From Phenylobacterium deserti (GTDB lineage: Bacteria > Pseudomonadota > Alphaproteobacteria > Caulobacterales > Caulobacteraceae): 34,486 bases of DNA. Below the pieces are notes generated by a model. The model did not search any database. It saw only the letters and a list, made by a program, of their open reading frames with translations, and was not told where the DNA came from. The position numbers and the translations under genes are program-made. The stretch covers positions 1 through 34,486 of the forward strand of contig CALQQB010000051.1 in assembly GCA_943332615.1 (NCBI GenBank), read 5' to 3'. Positions 1-8,219 of the stretch are shown one piece after another (position 1 is the stretch's first letter; each line of letters starts with the position of its first letter).

Positions 1-60
1 ACCGGCGCTGAGGCGGGTTCCAGGCCCGCCGAGCCCATCCGACCCACATTCCAGTTTTGA
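1..60 (+). CDS. possible C-terminal tip of a truncated gene
   Basis: The first frame is open from the window edge and stops with TGA at 58-60, giving 19 residues that end in PTFQF. Nothing in it is recognisable. The same bases contain a GGCGGG/CCCGCC inverted repeat with a 7-nt loop (about 12-30), so this could equally be the hairpin of an RNA 3' end or plain intergenic DNA. Too short to decide. Confidence 0.2.
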   Translation, partial: TGAEAGSRPAEPIRPTFQF

Positions 61-300
61 GATCTGGCTCCCGGCCTCCGCCGGGACGGCCGGGGGGTTG
101 GGAATCGCCCAGTCCCGCCGGATCGACCCCCGTGACCCGGAGCGGCTCAAGCCCTCCGGCGCCTTCCGTGGAAATCCGGGAAATCCGGGGTTCGCTTCGC
201 TTGCCTGCCGCGGCGTGGCTCGCCGGCGCGATCTGGCGCTGGGGGACCCGGTCTTGGGCTGCGCCCAAACCGGAATGACACCCCCGATGTGACGGGCGCA
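61..300. repeat. gene-free stretch with repeat-like palindromes
   Basis: No convincing gene lies between 61 and 411. The stretch holds a CCCGGC-CTCC-GCCGGG hairpin near 71-86, a direct GGAAATCCGGGAAATCCGG run near 169-187, and an 11-bp imperfect hairpin at 248-273 (CCGGT/ACCGG and TTGGGC/GCCCAA, loop TGC, one bulged C) followed by GGAATGACA. Paired GC-rich palindromes ending in this way resemble dispersed intergenic repeats of Caulobacterales and sphingomonads (recollection, not tested). A weaker relative of the first hairpin lies near 25701-25730. The remaining 301-411 leads into the next gene; I see no clear promoter there. Confidence 0.4.
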
Positions 301-411
301 GCTGTTGATAGGCCACCGTATGCGCCGATGCGGCCAGGAGGAGTTGAGGTGGTCGGCCAACCCGCCTTAGAACCGTAATAAAATCGGTTACGCGCTCCAG
401 GAAACGCCGCC

Positions 412-2343
412 TTGAAATCCACCTTCTTCGCCTTCGCCGCCGCGCTTGCCGTGGCCGCGCCTGCCCTTGCGGATTCTTCCGAGGGTCCGCAGCCGCTGCC
501 CATGCCGCCGGCGATCGCCGCGCCCCGCGATATCGCCTATCCGGGCACGCTACGCCTGGAGGTGGACGCCACCGACGTGGAACGGCGGATCTTCCGCGTG
601 CGGGAGAGCATTCCTCTCGCCGGCCCCGGCCCTCAGACGATCCTTTATCCCCAATGGGTTCCGGGCGGGCATTCGCCACGCAACGCCCTCTACAACGTCG
701 CCGGACTGGTGTTCCGGGCGAACGGCCAGGTGATCCCCTGGACCCGCGATCCGGTGCAGGTGTTCGCCTTCCACATCACGCCGCCGGCCGGCGCATCCAG
801 CGTCGAGGTGGAATTCCAGTTCGTGACGCCCACCGCCCCGGAGCAGGGCCGCGTGGTGATGACGCCGGAGATGCTGAACGCCCAGTGGATCAGCCTGGCG
901 ATGTACCCCGCCGGCTATTTCACCCGCCGCATACAGATCGAGGCCACCATCAAGCTGCCGCGCGGCTGGGGCTATGGCACGGCGCTGGAGACCGCCAGCA
1001 TCGACGGCGGAGTCACACGCTTCAAGGTGACGGACTTCGACACCCTGCTGGACTCGCCGATGTTCGCCGGGCGCTATTTCAAGCAGTACGACCTCGACAC
1101 CAGCGGCAAGTCACCGGTTCGCCTGAACATCGTCGCTGACCGGCCGGAGCTGCTGGCCGCTACACCCGAGCAGATCGAGCCGCACCGCGAGCTCGTCCGG
1201 CAGGCCGACCGCCTCTATGGGGCCCGGCACTTCAATCACTACGACTTCCTGCTGGCGCTGAGCGAGCGGATGGGCGGGATCGGCCTGGAACACCATCGGT
1301 CCAGCGAGAACGGCACGGACCCCGAGTACTTCACCGACTGGGCCAGCGACGCGCCCAACCGAAACCTGCTGCCGCACGAGTACAGCCATTCCTGGGACGG
1401 CAAGTTCCGGCGGCCGGCCGACCTTTGGGCGCCCAATTTCAATGTCCCGATGCGCGACAGTCTGCTGTGGGTCTACGAGGGCCAGGACCAGTACTGGGGC
1501 TATGTGCTGGGCGCGCGCTCGGGGCTGGTGACCAAGGAACAGACCCTGGACGCCCTGGCCATGACCGCGGCCACCTATTCCGTCGGCCGGCCGGGACGGC
1601 AGTGGCGCTCGGTGGAGGACACCACCAACGACCCGATCATCTCCGGCCGTCGGCCTATCCCCTGGACCAGCTGGCAGCGCAGCGAGGACTACTATTCCGA
1701 GGGCCAGATGGTCTGGCTCGACGTCGATACGCTGATCCGCGAGAAGACCGCCGGCAAGAAGTCGCTCGACGATTTCGCGCGCGGATTCTTCGGGGTGAAG
1801 GACGGCAGCTGGATGCCGCTGACCTACACCTTCGAAGACGTGGTCAAGGCGCTCAACGAGGTGGTCCCCAACGACTGGGCCGGGTTCCTGACGGCCCGTG
1901 TGAAGGACGTGGCGCCGGGCTTCCCGCTGGAGGGGATCACGCGCGGCGGCTACCAGCTGGTCTACACCGACAAGCCAACCTCTTTCTGGAAAGACAGCGA
2001 GGCGGGCCGCAAGCAGGTCGATCTCACCTACTCCCTGGGCCTGGTGCTCAACCGCGAGGCCACGATCACCGGGGTGCTGTGGGACGGGCCGGCGTTCAAG
2101 GCGGGGCTGACGAGCGGCGACAAGATCCTGGCTGTCAACGGCATCGCCTATGACACCGAGCGGCTGAAGGAGGCGATCGCCGCGGGCAAGGCGAGCAAGG
2201 ACCCGCTCAGCCTGATCGTGAAGGATGGCGACCACTTCCGCACCGTGGCGATCGACTACCACGACGGCCTTCGCTACCCGCGCCTGCAACGCATTCCCGG
2301 CAAGCCGGACCTGCTGGGCAAGATCTACGATCCTCTGAAGTAG
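412..2343 (+). CDS. M61 family glycyl aminopeptidase with C-terminal PDZ domain
   Basis: This 643-residue exported metallopeptidase should cut N-terminal residues from peptides in the periplasm. The zinc motif HEYSH is at residues 322-326, followed by SW as in M61 enzymes. The third ligand is probably E356 in LWVYEGQDQYWG, the usual M61 downstream motif. A PDZ domain occupies roughly residues 540-620 (GVLWDGPAFKAGLTSGDKIL). The N-terminus is a signal peptide ending near PALA-D. The start is TTG: it is preceded by AGGAAA at 399-404 with good spacing, and later ATG codons would remove the signal peptide. It stands alone, 56 nt before the next gene. Family assignment is firm; the natural substrate is unknown. 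Confidence 0.9.
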   Translation: MKSTFFAFAAALAVAAPALADSSEGPQPLPMPPAIAAPRDIAYPGTLRLEVDATDVERRIFRVRESIPLAGPGPQTILYPQWVPGGHSPRNALYNVAGLVFRANGQVIPWTRDPVQVFAFHITPPAGASSVEVEFQFVTPTAPEQGRVVMTPEMLNAQWISLAMYPAGYFTRRIQIEATIKLPRGWGYGTALETASIDGGVTRFKVTDFDTLLDSPMFAGRYFKQYDLDTSGKSPVRLNIVADRPELLAATPEQIEPHRELVRQADRLYGARHFNHYDFLLALSERMGGIGLEHHRSSENGTDPEYFTDWASDAPNRNLLPHEYSHSWDGKFRRPADLWAPNFNVPMRDSLLWVYEGQDQYWGYVLGARSGLVTKEQTLDALAMTAATYSVGRPGRQWRSVEDTTNDPIISGRRPIPWTSWQRSEDYYSEGQMVWLDVDTLIREKTAGKKSLDDFARGFFGVKDGSWMPLTYTFEDVVKALNEVVPNDWAGFLTARVKDVAPGFPLEGITRGGYQLVYTDKPTSFWKDSEAGRKQVDLTYSLGLVLNREATITGVLWDGPAFKAGLTSGDKILAVNGIAYDTERLKEAIAAGKASKDPLSLIVKDGDHFRTVAIDYHDGLRYPRLQRIPGKPDLLGKIYDPLK

Positions 2344-2399
2344 GCAATTCCGCGCGACTGCGACCGGCGGTAGAGTGATCGGACAACCGGAGGGAACAG

Positions 2400-3038
2400 A
2401 TGCTTGCCGCCGCCCTGGCTGCCATGATCCTGGCCGCGAATGATCCCGTCACGAACGGGCCAGCTACGAACGGGCCAGCCGCCAGCGGCCCGGCCGTGGT
2501 CAGCCCCGATCCGCTCGCGCCGCCGGAGCGCGCTGTCGCGGTGGCCTACTGCATGGGGCCCGAGCTACCGGAACCGGTCTTCAAGAGCTGCGTCCGGTCC
2601 ATCATGCGCGATGATCCGGCTCGTCGCGCGTTCGGCGAGGCCTACCGCTGGGCCCGGCCCGTGATCGACGGCGCGGGCTGGGCCGTGCGCGCAGCCGATC
2701 CGGACAAGGTCGCCCTGACCAGGGACGGCGGTGGAACCCGTGAGACGCCCCGGGCCTGGCTTCGGGTTGAAAAGCGCGAGGAGAGCGGGCCTGACCCCCA
2801 CCTCTCCGCCGTCACGCTGTTCGAGTTCGACTGCACCGGGGAGAAGATGCAGATCCTGCAATCGACGCTCTACGTCGGCCGCAACATGCAGGGCGCGGCC
2901 AAGGTCGTCGCGATCGACATTCCCAAATGGGAATACGCCAATCCGGGCGCCATCGCCGACAGTCTGCTGCGCGAGCGCTGTCCGCCCACGCAGACCGCGT
3001 CAGTCGCCAAGCCGGTCGTCGATCCAGACCCCCGCTAG
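2400..3038 (+). CDS. small secreted hypothetical protein
   Basis: 212 residues, function not recognised. An ATG follows a strong GGAGGGAAC ribosome site. The N-terminus (MLAAALAAMILAA) looks like a short signal sequence or a membrane anchor, followed by a Pro/Ala/Gly/Asn-rich linker containing a duplicated TNGPA unit, encoded by a 15-bp tandem repeat at 2451-2480. The rest is a soluble domain with cysteines at 51 and 64, another in FEFDC and one near the C-terminus, compatible with disulfides in the periplasm. It may be co-transcribed with the peptidase 56 nt upstream. Its last 39 bases overlap, tail to tail, the esterase gene on the other strand. Confidence 0.7.
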   Translation: MLAAALAAMILAANDPVTNGPATNGPAASGPAVVSPDPLAPPERAVAVAYCMGPELPEPVFKSCVRSIMRDDPARRAFGEAYRWARPVIDGAGWAVRAADPDKVALTRDGGGTRETPRAWLRVEKREESGPDPHLSAVTLFEFDCTGEKMQILQSTLYVGRNMQGAAKVVAIDIPKWEYANPGAIADSLLRERCPPTQTASVAKPVVDPDPR

Positions 3039-3911
3039 GCGGATCGCGCGCCGCGCCGCCTGCAGGCCGCCACCCCAGGCGTGGAAGACGTGGATCATCT
3101 CGGGCCACACCTCCAGGCGGACATCGACCCGGGCATGGGCCAGGACATCGGCCATGGTGATGCTGTCGCTGAGCAGCGCCTCCTCCGAGCCGGTCTGAAT
3201 CAGCACCGGCGCGACGCCCTCGAAGTCGCCGAATACCGGCGAGGCCAGGGGGTCGTGGGCGTCCAGGCCGCCGAGGTAGGCCAGCGCGTTGTCGTCGAGA
3301 CCGGCCTTGCTGATCATCGGATCGGTCGCCGCCTTGGCCGCATAGCTCGCGCCAGACTGGGTGAGGTCGGCCCAGGGGCTGATGACGAAGAAGCCGGCTG
3401 GCTGCGGCAGCCCGGCGGCCTTCAGCGCCAGGGCCAGCGACAGGGCCAGGCCACCGCCGGCGGAGTCCCCGGCCACGACCAGCCGCCCGGGCTCGGTCCC
3501 GCCCTCCAGCAGCGCGCGATAGACCGCCACGGCGTCCTCGACCGCGGCAGGAAAGCGGTGCTCGGGACCCAGGCGATAGTCGGCGGCGATGGCGATGGCG
3601 TGCGCCGCCTCGGCCAGCCGGGCCACCAGCGGCCGGTGGCTGCGCGGGCTGCCCGCGGTGTAGGCGCCCCCATGCAGGTAGAGCAGCGTCCGCCCGGCGA
3701 TCGCGCCCTGCGGGACCACCCGCTCGCACCGCACCCCGCCCAGCGTCATGGGCTCATGGAAGCAGCCGGTGGGCAGCGCCCCCTGCTCGCCGATGGCGTC
3801 CATGGCGGTCCGGCGGTCGGCGAAGCTGGGGCCGGGCGAGCCCGGCTCAGGCTGCCGCGCCGCCAGCAAGGCGCGCACGCCGGCGATCTCGGGATCCTTC
3901 CAACTCGTCAC
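3000..3911 (-). CDS. alpha/beta hydrolase, HSL-like (family IV) esterase
   Basis: 303-residue hydrolase of the hormone-sensitive-lipase group, expected to cleave short-chain carboxylic esters. The oxyanion-hole motif is HGGAY at 80-84 (HGGG-type), the nucleophile S150 lies in GDSAGG, and the other triad members are probably D220 (DPLAS) and H274 (MIHVFHAW). I chose the GTG at 3911 because GGGAGGAGAG sits about 6 nt before it on the minus strand; a start 36 nt upstream would bury that site. A GCGAGG-CAA-CCTCGC hairpin (3928-3942) abuts this ribosome site. The gene is divergent from parE with 97 nt between starts. Physiological substrate unknown. Confidence 0.88.
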   Translation of the reverse strand: MTSWKDPEIAGVRALLAARQPEPGSPGPSFADRRTAMDAIGEQGALPTGCFHEPMTLGGVRCERVVPQGAIAGRTLLYLHGGAYTAGSPRSHRPLVARLAEAAHAIAIAADYRLGPEHRFPAAVEDAVAVYRALLEGGTEPGRLVVAGDSAGGGLALSLALALKAAGLPQPAGFFVISPWADLTQSGASYAAKAATDPMISKAGLDDNALAYLGGLDAHDPLASPVFGDFEGVAPVLIQTGSEEALLSDSITMADVLAHARVDVRLEVWPEMIHVFHAWGGGLQAARRAIRLAGVWIDDRLGD

Positions 3912-4008
3912 GATGCGCTCTCCTCCCGCGAGGCAACCTCGCCGCATTGCGTTGCGAGGCCGCCCTGTTCATACCGGCCGCCTCAGAATCGGACCACCCT
4001 ACGCGGTC

Positions 4009-6063
4009 ATGCCCAAGTCAGCGTCCCAGCCCGTGCCCGACCTTTTCGATGACGCCCTGAACCCCGCCCCGGCCTCGCCGCTGGCCGAGAGCCATGAACC
4101 GCGACCGGAGCCGGCCGCCAGCAAGGTCACCGGCGGCTATTCGGCCAAGGACATCGAGGTCCTGGAGGGGCTGGAGCCGGTCCGCAAGCGGCCGGGGATG
4201 TACATCGGCGGCACCGACGAACGCGCCCTGCACCACCTGTTCGCCGAGGTGCTGGACAACTCGATGGACGAGGCGGTGGCCGGGCACGCCAAGGTGATCG
4301 AGGTGACCTTCGAGGCCGATGGCTCGCTGACGGTCAAGGACGACGGGCGCGGCATCCCGGTAGACCCGCACCCGAAGCATCCGGGCAGGTCGGCGCTGGA
4401 AGTCATCATGACCGTGTTGCACTCGGGGGGGAAGTTCTCCGGCAAGGCCTACGAGACCTCCGGTGGCCTGCACGGCGTGGGCATTTCCGTGGTCAACGCC
4501 CTCTCGGAACGCGTCGAGGTGACCGTCTGGAAGGACGGCTCGGAATGGCGCCAAGCCTTCACCCGCGGCAAGACAGTGGCCAAGATCGAGCAGATGGGGC
4601 CGACCCGGAAGAAGGGCACCCAGATCAACTTCATGCCCGACCCGGTGATCTTCGGCGAGGGCGCGAGCTTCAAGCCGGCGCGGCTCTACCGGATGGCGCG
4701 GTCCAAGGCCTATCTGTTCGGCGGCGTCGAGATCCGCTGGAAATGCGATCCCTCGCGTATCCAGGACCAGACCCCGGCGGAGGCGACGTTCCGCTTCCCC
4801 AACGGCCTGGCCGACTTCCTGGGCGAGCGGATCAAGGACCTGGAGACGGTGACCCCGCAGCCCTTCGCCGGGCGCTGGGAACGGCCGGGTGAGACCGGCA
4901 AGGTCGAGTGGGCGGTAGCCTGGACGCCGGCCGGGTTCGGCGAGGCCGACAGCTTCATGCAGTCCTACTGCAACACCGTGCCGACGCCGGAGGGCGGGAC
5001 GCACGAAGCCGGCTTCCGCGCCGCCCTGACCCGAGGCCTGAAAGCCTATGCCGAACTCAGCGGCGAGAAGCGCGGGACGATCATCACCGCCGACGACGTG
5101 GTCTCCCAGGCCGGCGCCCTGGTCAGCGTGTTCGTGGCCAACCCCGAGTTCCAAGGCCAGACCAAGGAGCGGCTGTCGTCCTCAGACGCTCAGAAGCTGG
5201 TGGAAAAGGCGCTGGCCGACCCGTTCGACCACTGGTTGACCGCCCAGCCCAAGGCCGCCAGCGCGCTGCTGGAATTCGTGGTCGAGCGCGCCGAGGAGCG
5301 CCTGAAGCGCCGCAAGGACAAGGAAGTCGCCCGCGCCTCGGCCACCCGCAAGCTGCGCCTGCCGGGCAAGCTGGCCGACTGCTCCGGCTCGGCGATGGAC
5401 GGGACCGAGTTGTTCCTGGTCGAGGGCGACTCGGCCGGCGGCTCGGCGAAACAGGCCCGCAACCGCAAGACCCAGGCGATCCTGCCCCTGCGCGGCAAGA
5501 TCTTGAACGTGGCCTCGGCCTCCACCGACAAGTTCGGCGGCAACAAGGAACTCGCCGACCTGCTGCTGGCGCTGGGCGCCCAGGCGGGGTCGAAGTATCG
5601 CGACGAAGATCTGCGCTACGACCGCATCATCATCATGACCGACGCCGACGTGGACGGAGCCCACATCGCCAGCCTGCTGATCACCTTCTTCTACCGGACC
5701 ATGCCGGACATGATCCGGGGCGGCCGCCTGTTCCTCGCCCTGCCCCCGCTCTATCGCCTCAGCCACGGCGGCAAGGCGGCCTATGCCCGCGACGACGCCC
5801 ACCGCGACGAACTGCTGGCCACTGACTTCAAGGGCAAGAAGCCCGAGATCAGCCGGTTCAAGGGCCTGGGCGAGATGATGCCGGCGCAGCTCAAGGAAAC
5901 CACCATGGACCCGAAGAGCCGCACCCTGGCCAAGGTCACCCTGCCCCGCGCCGAGGAGCCGGTGGAGGATCTGGTGGAAGCCCTGATGGGCCGCAAGCCG
6001 GAACTGCGCTTCCGCTTCATCCAGGAAAACGCCGAGTTCGCCCTGGCCGACCTGGACGTCTAG
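4009..6063 (+). CDS. parE: DNA topoisomerase IV subunit B
   Basis: 684 residues. ParE is the ATPase subunit that, with ParC, decatenates daughter chromosomes and relaxes supercoils. The GHKL ATPase shows E80-VLDN84-SMDEA, then GRGIPV and GGLHGVG. The TOPRIM domain has E472 in EGDSAGGSAKQARNRKTQ and the metal-binding D545-A-D-V-D549. The C-terminal signature KGLGEMMPAQL and the ending are typical of the family. The QTKERLSSSDAQ region and the length fit ParE better than GyrB (about 800 residues). The reading frame stays open far upstream, overlapping the divergent esterase; the ATG at 4009 (MPKSASQ) is chosen because it gives the normal length and clears the esterase, though its ribosome site is weak. 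No parC is in the window. Confidence 0.95.
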   Translation: MPKSASQPVPDLFDDALNPAPASPLAESHEPRPEPAASKVTGGYSAKDIEVLEGLEPVRKRPGMYIGGTDERALHHLFAEVLDNSMDEAVAGHAKVIEVTFEADGSLTVKDDGRGIPVDPHPKHPGRSALEVIMTVLHSGGKFSGKAYETSGGLHGVGISVVNALSERVEVTVWKDGSEWRQAFTRGKTVAKIEQMGPTRKKGTQINFMPDPVIFGEGASFKPARLYRMARSKAYLFGGVEIRWKCDPSRIQDQTPAEATFRFPNGLADFLGERIKDLETVTPQPFAGRWERPGETGKVEWAVAWTPAGFGEADSFMQSYCNTVPTPEGGTHEAGFRAALTRGLKAYAELSGEKRGTIITADDVVSQAGALVSVFVANPEFQGQTKERLSSSDAQKLVEKALADPFDHWLTAQPKAASALLEFVVERAEERLKRRKDKEVARASATRKLRLPGKLADCSGSAMDGTELFLVEGDSAGGSAKQARNRKTQAILPLRGKILNVASASTDKFGGNKELADLLLALGAQAGSKYRDEDLRYDRIIIMTDADVDGAHIASLLITFFYRTMPDMIRGGRLFLALPPLYRLSHGGKAAYARDDAHRDELLATDFKGKKPEISRFKGLGEMMPAQLKETTMDPKSRTLAKVTLPRAEEPVEDLVEALMGRKPELRFRFIQENAEFALADLDV

Positions 6064-6147
6064 CAACGGCGCCCCGGCGACATATCCCGGAAATCTTTGC
6101 AGCCGAGGGTGCGGAGAGTCGTCGCCAAGAACGCTACCGGGGGAAAC

Positions 6148-8067
6148 ATGAGCTTCAGGATCTGGATCGCCGCGCTGGCGTTGGTCGGCGCGGCTGCGGG
6201 CACGGGCGCGGCTTCGGCTCAGGTGCAGACCGGCGAGCAGATCTTCAACACCCGCTGCAAGACCTGCCACGAGCCGGCGATCGAGCATGCGCCGAACCGC
6301 CAGACGCTGGCGACGATGCCGGCGAACCAGATCGTACAGGTGCTGACCAGCGGCAACATGGTCGCCATGGCGGCGGGCCTGACGGACGCCGACAAGCAGG
6401 CGGTGGCCGGGTTCCTGGTCGGAGCCGCGGCCGGCGGCGGGCGCCAGAACGCCTTCGCCAACGCGCCCAAGGGCGTGGACAAGATGTGCGAGACCCACCC
6501 GGAGATCCGGGCGACCGGCTCCGACTGGACCAGCGTCGGCCAGGGCGACGCCTCGCTGCGATTCCAGCGCAATCCCGGCCTGACCGCCGCCGACGTGCCG
6601 AGGCTGAAGGTGAAATGGGCCTACGCCATGGCCGGCGGCAGCATGCCGACGGTGGTGGGCGACTGGCTGTTCATCGCCAACCGCACAGGCAAGACCTATG
6701 CGCTGGACGCCAAGACCGGCTGCGTCCACTGGGCGCTCGACCTGCCCGCGCGCACGACACCGATGATCGTCAGAAGCGCGATCTCGCCGTCCGGCTGGGT
6801 GACCTTCATCGGCGAGCGCAACCGCGTGCTGCACGCCATCGACGCCCAGAGCGGCAAAGAGATCTGGAAGACCGAGCCGCTGGAGGCGCACCCCATCGCC
6901 GGGATCACCGGATCACCCATCGTGTCCGGCAATCAGGTCTTCGTGCCGATCACCTCGGGCGAGGAAGGGGCCGGACGGCAAGCCAGCTATGCCTGTTGCA
7001 GCTTCCGGGGCTCGCTGGTGGCGGTCGATGCCACGACCGGCCGCAAGCAGTGGCAGACCTATATGATCAACGAGCCGATGAAGCCGATCCGGGCGAACAT
7101 GGCCGGGACCATGCTGCAGGGTCCGGCGGGGGCAGCGATCTGGTCGGCGCCGACCATCGATGCGGTCCGAGGCCTGGTCTATGTGACCACCGGCGACAGC
7201 TATACTGACGCCGCGACCAAGGGCGCCGACGCCGTCGTCGCCATGGACATGATGACCGGGAAGATCCGCTGGTCCACTCAGGTCACCGAGAACGACAACT
7301 TCATCGTCGGCTGCAATCCCGGAAACGTCGGGCCCAACTGCCCGACGCAGGTGGGCCCCGACGCCGACTTCGGCGCCTCGCCGATCCTGTTCAAGCTCAA
7401 GGGCGGCAAGGACGTGCTGCTGTCGGGCCAGAAGTCGAGCATGCTGTACGGGATGAATCCGGATACGGGGAAAATCCTCTGGACCCGGCGCGTTGGCTCC
7501 GGCTCGACCCTGGGCGGCATCGAGTGGGGCATGGCGGCCGATGACGCCCGCGTCTACGCGGCCAATTCCGACATCGGCGCCCTTTTCGACGAACTGCGGA
7601 AGAAGCAGGGCCTGCCGCTCTCGGTGCTCGGCATCAATGGCGTGGGCCAGCCTGGCCTGTCGGCCATCGACCCGGCCACCGGCAAGGTTATCTGGAACAC
7701 CCCGGCCCCTGAGGCGCCCTGCCACTATGCCGGCGACCGCAGTCGCGACCGTGCGCCCGGCGCCTGCATGCGGGCCCAGTCGGCGGCCCCTTCGGTCATG
7801 CCGGGGGTGGTGTTCTCCGGGACCATGGACGGCTGGTTCCGCGCTTACGACTCCCGGACCGGCAGGATCATCTGGGCCGACAGCACCACCTCGCGCGCCT
7901 ACGACACGGTCAACGGCGTTAGGGGCCAGCCAGGGGGCAGCATCGACGGCATGGGCCCCGCGATCGCCGGTGGCATGGTCTTCACCATGTCCGGCTTCAA
8001 CGGCGCCGCGAATACGGGCGGCAACGGTGTGAACGTGCTGCTGGCCTACGCCGTGGACGGAAAGTAG
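6148..8067 (+). CDS. periplasmic quinohaemoprotein, polyvinyl-alcohol-dehydrogenase-like
   Basis: 639 residues. The start is the ATG after GGGGGAAAC; it gives a clean signal peptide (MSFRIWIAALALVG...ASAQ). A cytochrome c domain follows (haem motif C37-KT-C40-H41; the methionine ligand is probably in MVAMAAGLTDADKQ). From about residue 120 on there is a PQQ-type beta-propeller with repeated units such as VDATTGRKQW, MDMMTGKIRW and IDPATGKVIW. A vicinal cysteine pair C283-C284 (SYACCSF) sits in the propeller, as in other PQQ dehydrogenases. A single-chain haem c plus PQQ layout matches polyvinyl alcohol dehydrogenase; the real substrate may be another alcohol. It would pass electrons from the quinone through the fused haem to the respiratory chain. 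No PQQ synthesis genes are nearby. Confidence 0.85.
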   Translation: MSFRIWIAALALVGAAAGTGAASAQVQTGEQIFNTRCKTCHEPAIEHAPNRQTLATMPANQIVQVLTSGNMVAMAAGLTDADKQAVAGFLVGAAAGGGRQNAFANAPKGVDKMCETHPEIRATGSDWTSVGQGDASLRFQRNPGLTAADVPRLKVKWAYAMAGGSMPTVVGDWLFIANRTGKTYALDAKTGCVHWALDLPARTTPMIVRSAISPSGWVTFIGERNRVLHAIDAQSGKEIWKTEPLEAHPIAGITGSPIVSGNQVFVPITSGEEGAGRQASYACCSFRGSLVAVDATTGRKQWQTYMINEPMKPIRANMAGTMLQGPAGAAIWSAPTIDAVRGLVYVTTGDSYTDAATKGADAVVAMDMMTGKIRWSTQVTENDNFIVGCNPGNVGPNCPTQVGPDADFGASPILFKLKGGKDVLLSGQKSSMLYGMNPDTGKILWTRRVGSGSTLGGIEWGMAADDARVYAANSDIGALFDELRKKQGLPLSVLGINGVGQPGLSAIDPATGKVIWNTPAPEAPCHYAGDRSRDRAPGACMRAQSAAPSVMPGVVFSGTMDGWFRAYDSRTGRIIWADSTTSRAYDTVNGVRGQPGGSIDGMGPAIAGGMVFTMSGFNGAANTGGNGVNVLLAYAVDGK

Positions 8068-8110
8068 GGGCTGGCGCACGGTCCAGATGAACAGGCGGTA
8101 AGCGGGTGCG

Positions 8111-8138
8111 TTGACTTAAGACAGGTTGACCGTATGTT
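8111..8138 (+). promoter_or_regulatory. candidate promoter of the DEAD-box helicase gene
   Basis: TTGACT at 8111-8116 and TATGTT at 8133-8138 are 16 nt apart in the 152-nt gap before the helicase. A second TTGACC follows at about 8126. The match is by eye only. Confidence 0.35.
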
Positions 8139-8219
8139 CCGGCGCGCGTGGCGATGTCCGCCCACGCCATCGCGTTGCGCCGGCTCAATCATGACCGGGC
8201 GCCGCCCCACCGAGACCGA

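Noticed and set aside
12..30. tRNA T-arm or terminator at the left edge
   Set aside because: The loop TTCCAGG does not fit the T-loop consensus and no CCA end follows; no T-run for a terminator.
1111..2289. 392-codon minus-strand open frame
   Set aside because: Shadow of the M61 peptidase gene with biased composition.
3081..4052. 323-codon plus-strand open frame over the esterase
   Set aside because: The minus strand carries a complete esterase with its catalytic motifs and a strong ribosome site; the plus frame has none.
5182..6891. 569-codon open frame on the minus strand
   Set aside because: It lies antisense to parE and the quinohaemoprotein, both with full motif sets. Long antisense frames are expected in GC-rich DNA; the product is low-complexity Gly/Ala/Arg/His.
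6913..8079. 388-codon minus-strand open frame
   Set aside because: Shadow of the quinohaemoprotein gene; no recognisable motif.
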